Assembly (NCBI GenBank): GCA_022578965.1
Contig: MU400621.1
Span: forward strand, 1 to 64,000
Source of the DNA: Xylaria sp. FL1777
Taxonomy: Eukaryota > Ascomycota > Sordariomycetes > Xylariales > Xylariaceae
Direction of reading: 5' to 3'
DNA: 64,000 nucleotides
Shown here piece after piece: positions 61,801 to 64,000 of the stretch; within the stretch, counting starts at the first letter, position 1; each line of letters starts with the position of its first letter. Made by a program: the position numbers and the translations under genes. Below the pieces are notes generated by a model, which was given only the letters and a program-made list of their open reading frames with translations, was not told the origin of the DNA and did no database searches.

Positions 61801-63634
61801 GGTCCTTGAAAACCCGTCTCGTACAGCTCCAGTCTATGGAAAACCTTTAAATAATGCAGCAGTTCTTGGTATAAGCACACATAACGGCTTATATAATACC
61901 TAAGTATATCTAGGTTAGCATGTACGTAAGGGTAGGTGCTGCTCGGCTTAATGTTTACTTCATATACATACTTAACACCGGGATACCTGTCGGTCGGCTT
62001 GTACAAGATATCGAGATGGTGATTTATTCCGTGAGCCACTGTTGAGCACCAGGAAACCTTGATTATGTAGGTACCCAGAATAAATAAAATATAATGTACC
62101 TACCTGTATGAAAAGGGTCTGATACACATGTAGTGTAGTCCGGAGGGTTCCTATACACTACACGTGTACAGTTAGTTACCTCTCGTTGTCAGAGTCAGGC
62201 ACACACCTTAGCTTGCTCTGCTAGGTGAGTACCTAGTGGCTATGGTGGTTTCAGACATGCACCTCCCTCCATACCCACCTACCTACATTCTGGTACATCA
62301 AAATCTGCGCAGTATGATGTATATGCATACTACCTAAGGTACCTGCTGGAGAACAGCCCAATAGTACCCACCGCCCAACTGCCCACTCTCCACTGTCCGT
62401 GGTGCCTAGGAAGTGTACAGCACAGCGGCCCCCCCTTCTGGACGTGTTCTGTTCTGGAGTCTGCCGTTCATCGACCCACGAAAAAGACAGCCCAACGGGA
62501 GGCAGACGGTACCAAGGTAGCATTTGGACCTGCACAGAACACCTGGAGTCCTAGACTGGCCCAGACTGACAAGACTGGCACCAGCTGCTTTGTACGTTAG
62601 GGAGGTACCTAAGATATAGTGTGCATGCACGCACTGGAGTACCTACTGCGTACCCACGTATAGTACCTACCTAGGTACCTAAGTATCTAGCCATCTAGCC
62701 TATCATCACTACCTACACAACACAAGTCTAGGTAGTCCCCAGTCTTTTGCCCCCCCTTTCTGAAGTACCTAAGGTAGGGTGGACGAAGGAAGAGAGGCTT
62801 CAATTCGAAACTAATCGCTATTGCTCGACACTCTCGACCGCAGCATTACTAAACTTCCCAAGTCATCTTCCAACTCCTCGTCTGCACAATTGCTGCCAGA
62901 CCTAGACAGTCTGTCCAATACCTGCCCGCCAGTATCTGGTCTGGTCTGGTCTGGTCGGCCCGGTCGAGTCGAGTCGAGTCGAGTCGAGTCGAGTTGCTGT
63001 CCCTGTCCCTGTCCCTGGCGCCGTCACTGTCACCGTCACTGTCACCATTTCCTCTCCCGGTCCATCCACTCTCGTCCGCGCTGATCGCTTTCTGTTCCGC
63101 TTCTTCGGTCTCGACAGCCAACAGCCCGCCTGCCGCTACCTCTTTCCATCGCACAATTCCACCCCGCACCCCTCGAATCGCCGTGGCAACACCCATATCC
63201 GTTGTCGCCGCTGCCAGCAACCGGCGACGTTCGAAGTCGTGGTCCGGACCTGGATGCTCCCTACGCATCGGCAACTGTGTTCTCCTGCATGTTAGCGCAA
63301 CGTCTTCTTGCTGCTCGACCTCCTGAGTTAGACGTTACATTGGTATACCTAGTTCACTTCTCATCTTGTCTCTTATCACTTCTGATAAGTCGACTGCCTT
63401 TGTCCTTTGAGAGGCACCCAGTCCCCCTTCCCCCCTGACCATAGACTCACCCTTCTTGTCTCCTCGGCTTTCCATGACGCCTTTGCCGACGAGACCAGTC
63501 AATTCGATCTTGAGCATTAGCAGCCTGTGACCCTGGCCGGCCCGCTTGCCCGTCGAAGCTTTACTCGATCGAGAATACCTGGAGCTTACTCGTGGCTATC
63601 CAACAAGGAGCAATAGAAAATAAGAATAGAAGCC
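55824..63634. other. 7.8-kb gene-free region with short dispersed words
   Basis: No convincing gene. It holds many TAGGTAGG, CCTACCTA and TACCTAGGTA-type words (dense at 57260-57550, 58790-58870, 60470-60525 and 62640-62780) and six copies of the 9-mer TACTGCGTA or its complement (57868, 59614, 59970, 61014, 61544, 62644). There is also a poly-G, poly-T, poly-A patch near 56702-56737. The longest open frame (minus strand, 56083-56529) has no recognisable domain. The last several hundred bases are probably promoter and leader of the LIM gene. Confidence 0.6.
62934..62993 (+). repeat. Pentanucleotide microsatellites (TCTGG)n and (GTCGA)n
   Basis: About four units of TCTGG are followed by about six of GTCGA, then a TGTCCC run and a GTCAC-type run to about 63045. 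They lie in the presumed leader or promoter of the LIM-domain gene. They produce several chance open frames on both strands. Confidence 0.85.
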
Positions 63635-64000
63635 ATGGAGGACTATATGGATGGTTCCGTCGACGGAGATGATATTTTTCCATGTAAAGGGTGTGGCGAG
63701 GTAAGGACAAACGTGCTAGGAATCCTATCAATGCAATTCACAGACTAACAAGAATTCTACTTAGATATTAGAGGAGGGCAAAGCCTTTGAACTTGGTAGG
63801 TAGTGCCGCTCCTACCGGACCCTAAACTGGTGGTATCTGACAGTCTTGTTGTAGCTGGAAACCGATGGCATCTCAATTGCTTCCGTTGTAATACCTGCAA
63901 TACTCTACTCGACTCCGACGCAAACCTACTCCTCCTAGGCGATGGCTCCCTGATATGCAACAATTGCACTTATAGCTGTAGCGCGTGCGGCGACAAGATC
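63635..64000 (+). CDS. LIM-domain protein, probably Rho GAP (5' part)
   Basis: Only the first 81 residues are in the window. Exons 63635-63700, 63765-63795 and 63855 to the window end are in continuous phase. MEDYMDGSVDGDDIFPCKGC leads into the first LIM domain. Zinc ligands visible are Cys-x2-Cys (CKGC), then His and Cys (NRWHLNCFRC), then CNTC, and CNNC followed by CSAC, the start of a second LIM. The string LLDSDANLLLLGDGSLICNN matches the N-terminus of fungal LIM-RhoGAP proteins (Rga type), regulators of Rho/Cdc42 in polarity. The catalytic GAP domain, if present, is beyond the window, so the assignment rests on the LIM part. TACTCTACTCGACTCC-like pyrimidine runs are coding here. Confidence 0.8.

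Noticed and set aside
62821..63438. Several overlapping frames of 78-141 codons on both strands before the LIM gene
   Set aside because: They arise from pentanucleotide and TGTCCC repeats and simple Ser/Pro-rich sequence; no domain and no clear joining to the LIM start at 63635.

Overview
The window looks like nuclear DNA of a filamentous ascomycete (Pezizomycotina, probably Sordariomycetes; no finer placement is supported). Genes carry short GT-AG introns with CTRAC/TACTAAC-like branch sites. They encode fungal versions of SRP68, mitochondrial Hsp70, a LIM protein and a DUF2415 WD-type protein. About 26 kb of extremely AT-rich, stop-riddled transposon relics, typical of repeat-induced point mutation (RIP), abut ordinary gene-bearing DNA.

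Layout. 1-26.6 kb is an AT-rich block of dead mobile DNA: a hAT transposase relic, a 190-bp tandem array, two copies of an unidentified repeat (one split by an 838-bp hAT-type non-autonomous element with an 8-bp target duplication), a palindrome-rich small element, and a 16.9-kb stretch bounded by 304-bp direct repeats with a Ty3/gypsy pol relic inside. The block ends at a 115-bp tandem duplication that runs to within about 10 bases of the stop codon of the first gene.

26.6-64 kb holds ten genes. I rebuilt exon structures by reading splice sites and checking phase: an MFS transporter (-), a serine/glutamine-rich coiled-coil protein (+), an L-2-hydroxyglutarate dehydrogenase-type FAD enzyme (-), a DUF2415 WD-type protein (-), mitochondrial Hsp70 (+), a membrane-anchored multicopper oxidase (-), SRP68 (-), a large mitochondrial PPR protein of Pet309/Cya-5 type (+), a GNAT acetyltransferase (+), and the 5' end of a LIM-domain protein, probably a Rho GAP (+), cut by the window end. 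Three products (FAD dehydrogenase, Hsp70, PPR protein) probably act in mitochondria, but nothing suggests a cluster with a shared pathway. From 55.8 to 63.6 kb no gene is visible; that stretch is full of short TAGGTA/TACCTA words and a recurring 9-mer, TACTGCGTA.

The most unusual signals are in splicing. The acetyltransferase gene appears to contain a spliceosomal twin intron, with an internal intron splitting the 5' splice site of an external one. The multicopper oxidase gene appears to need a 2-nucleotide exon to complete its copper-binding HLHGH motif. Introns of the acetyltransferase and of the MFS transporter share sequence, as expected for introner-like elements. All of this is reading by eye; transcript data would decide it.
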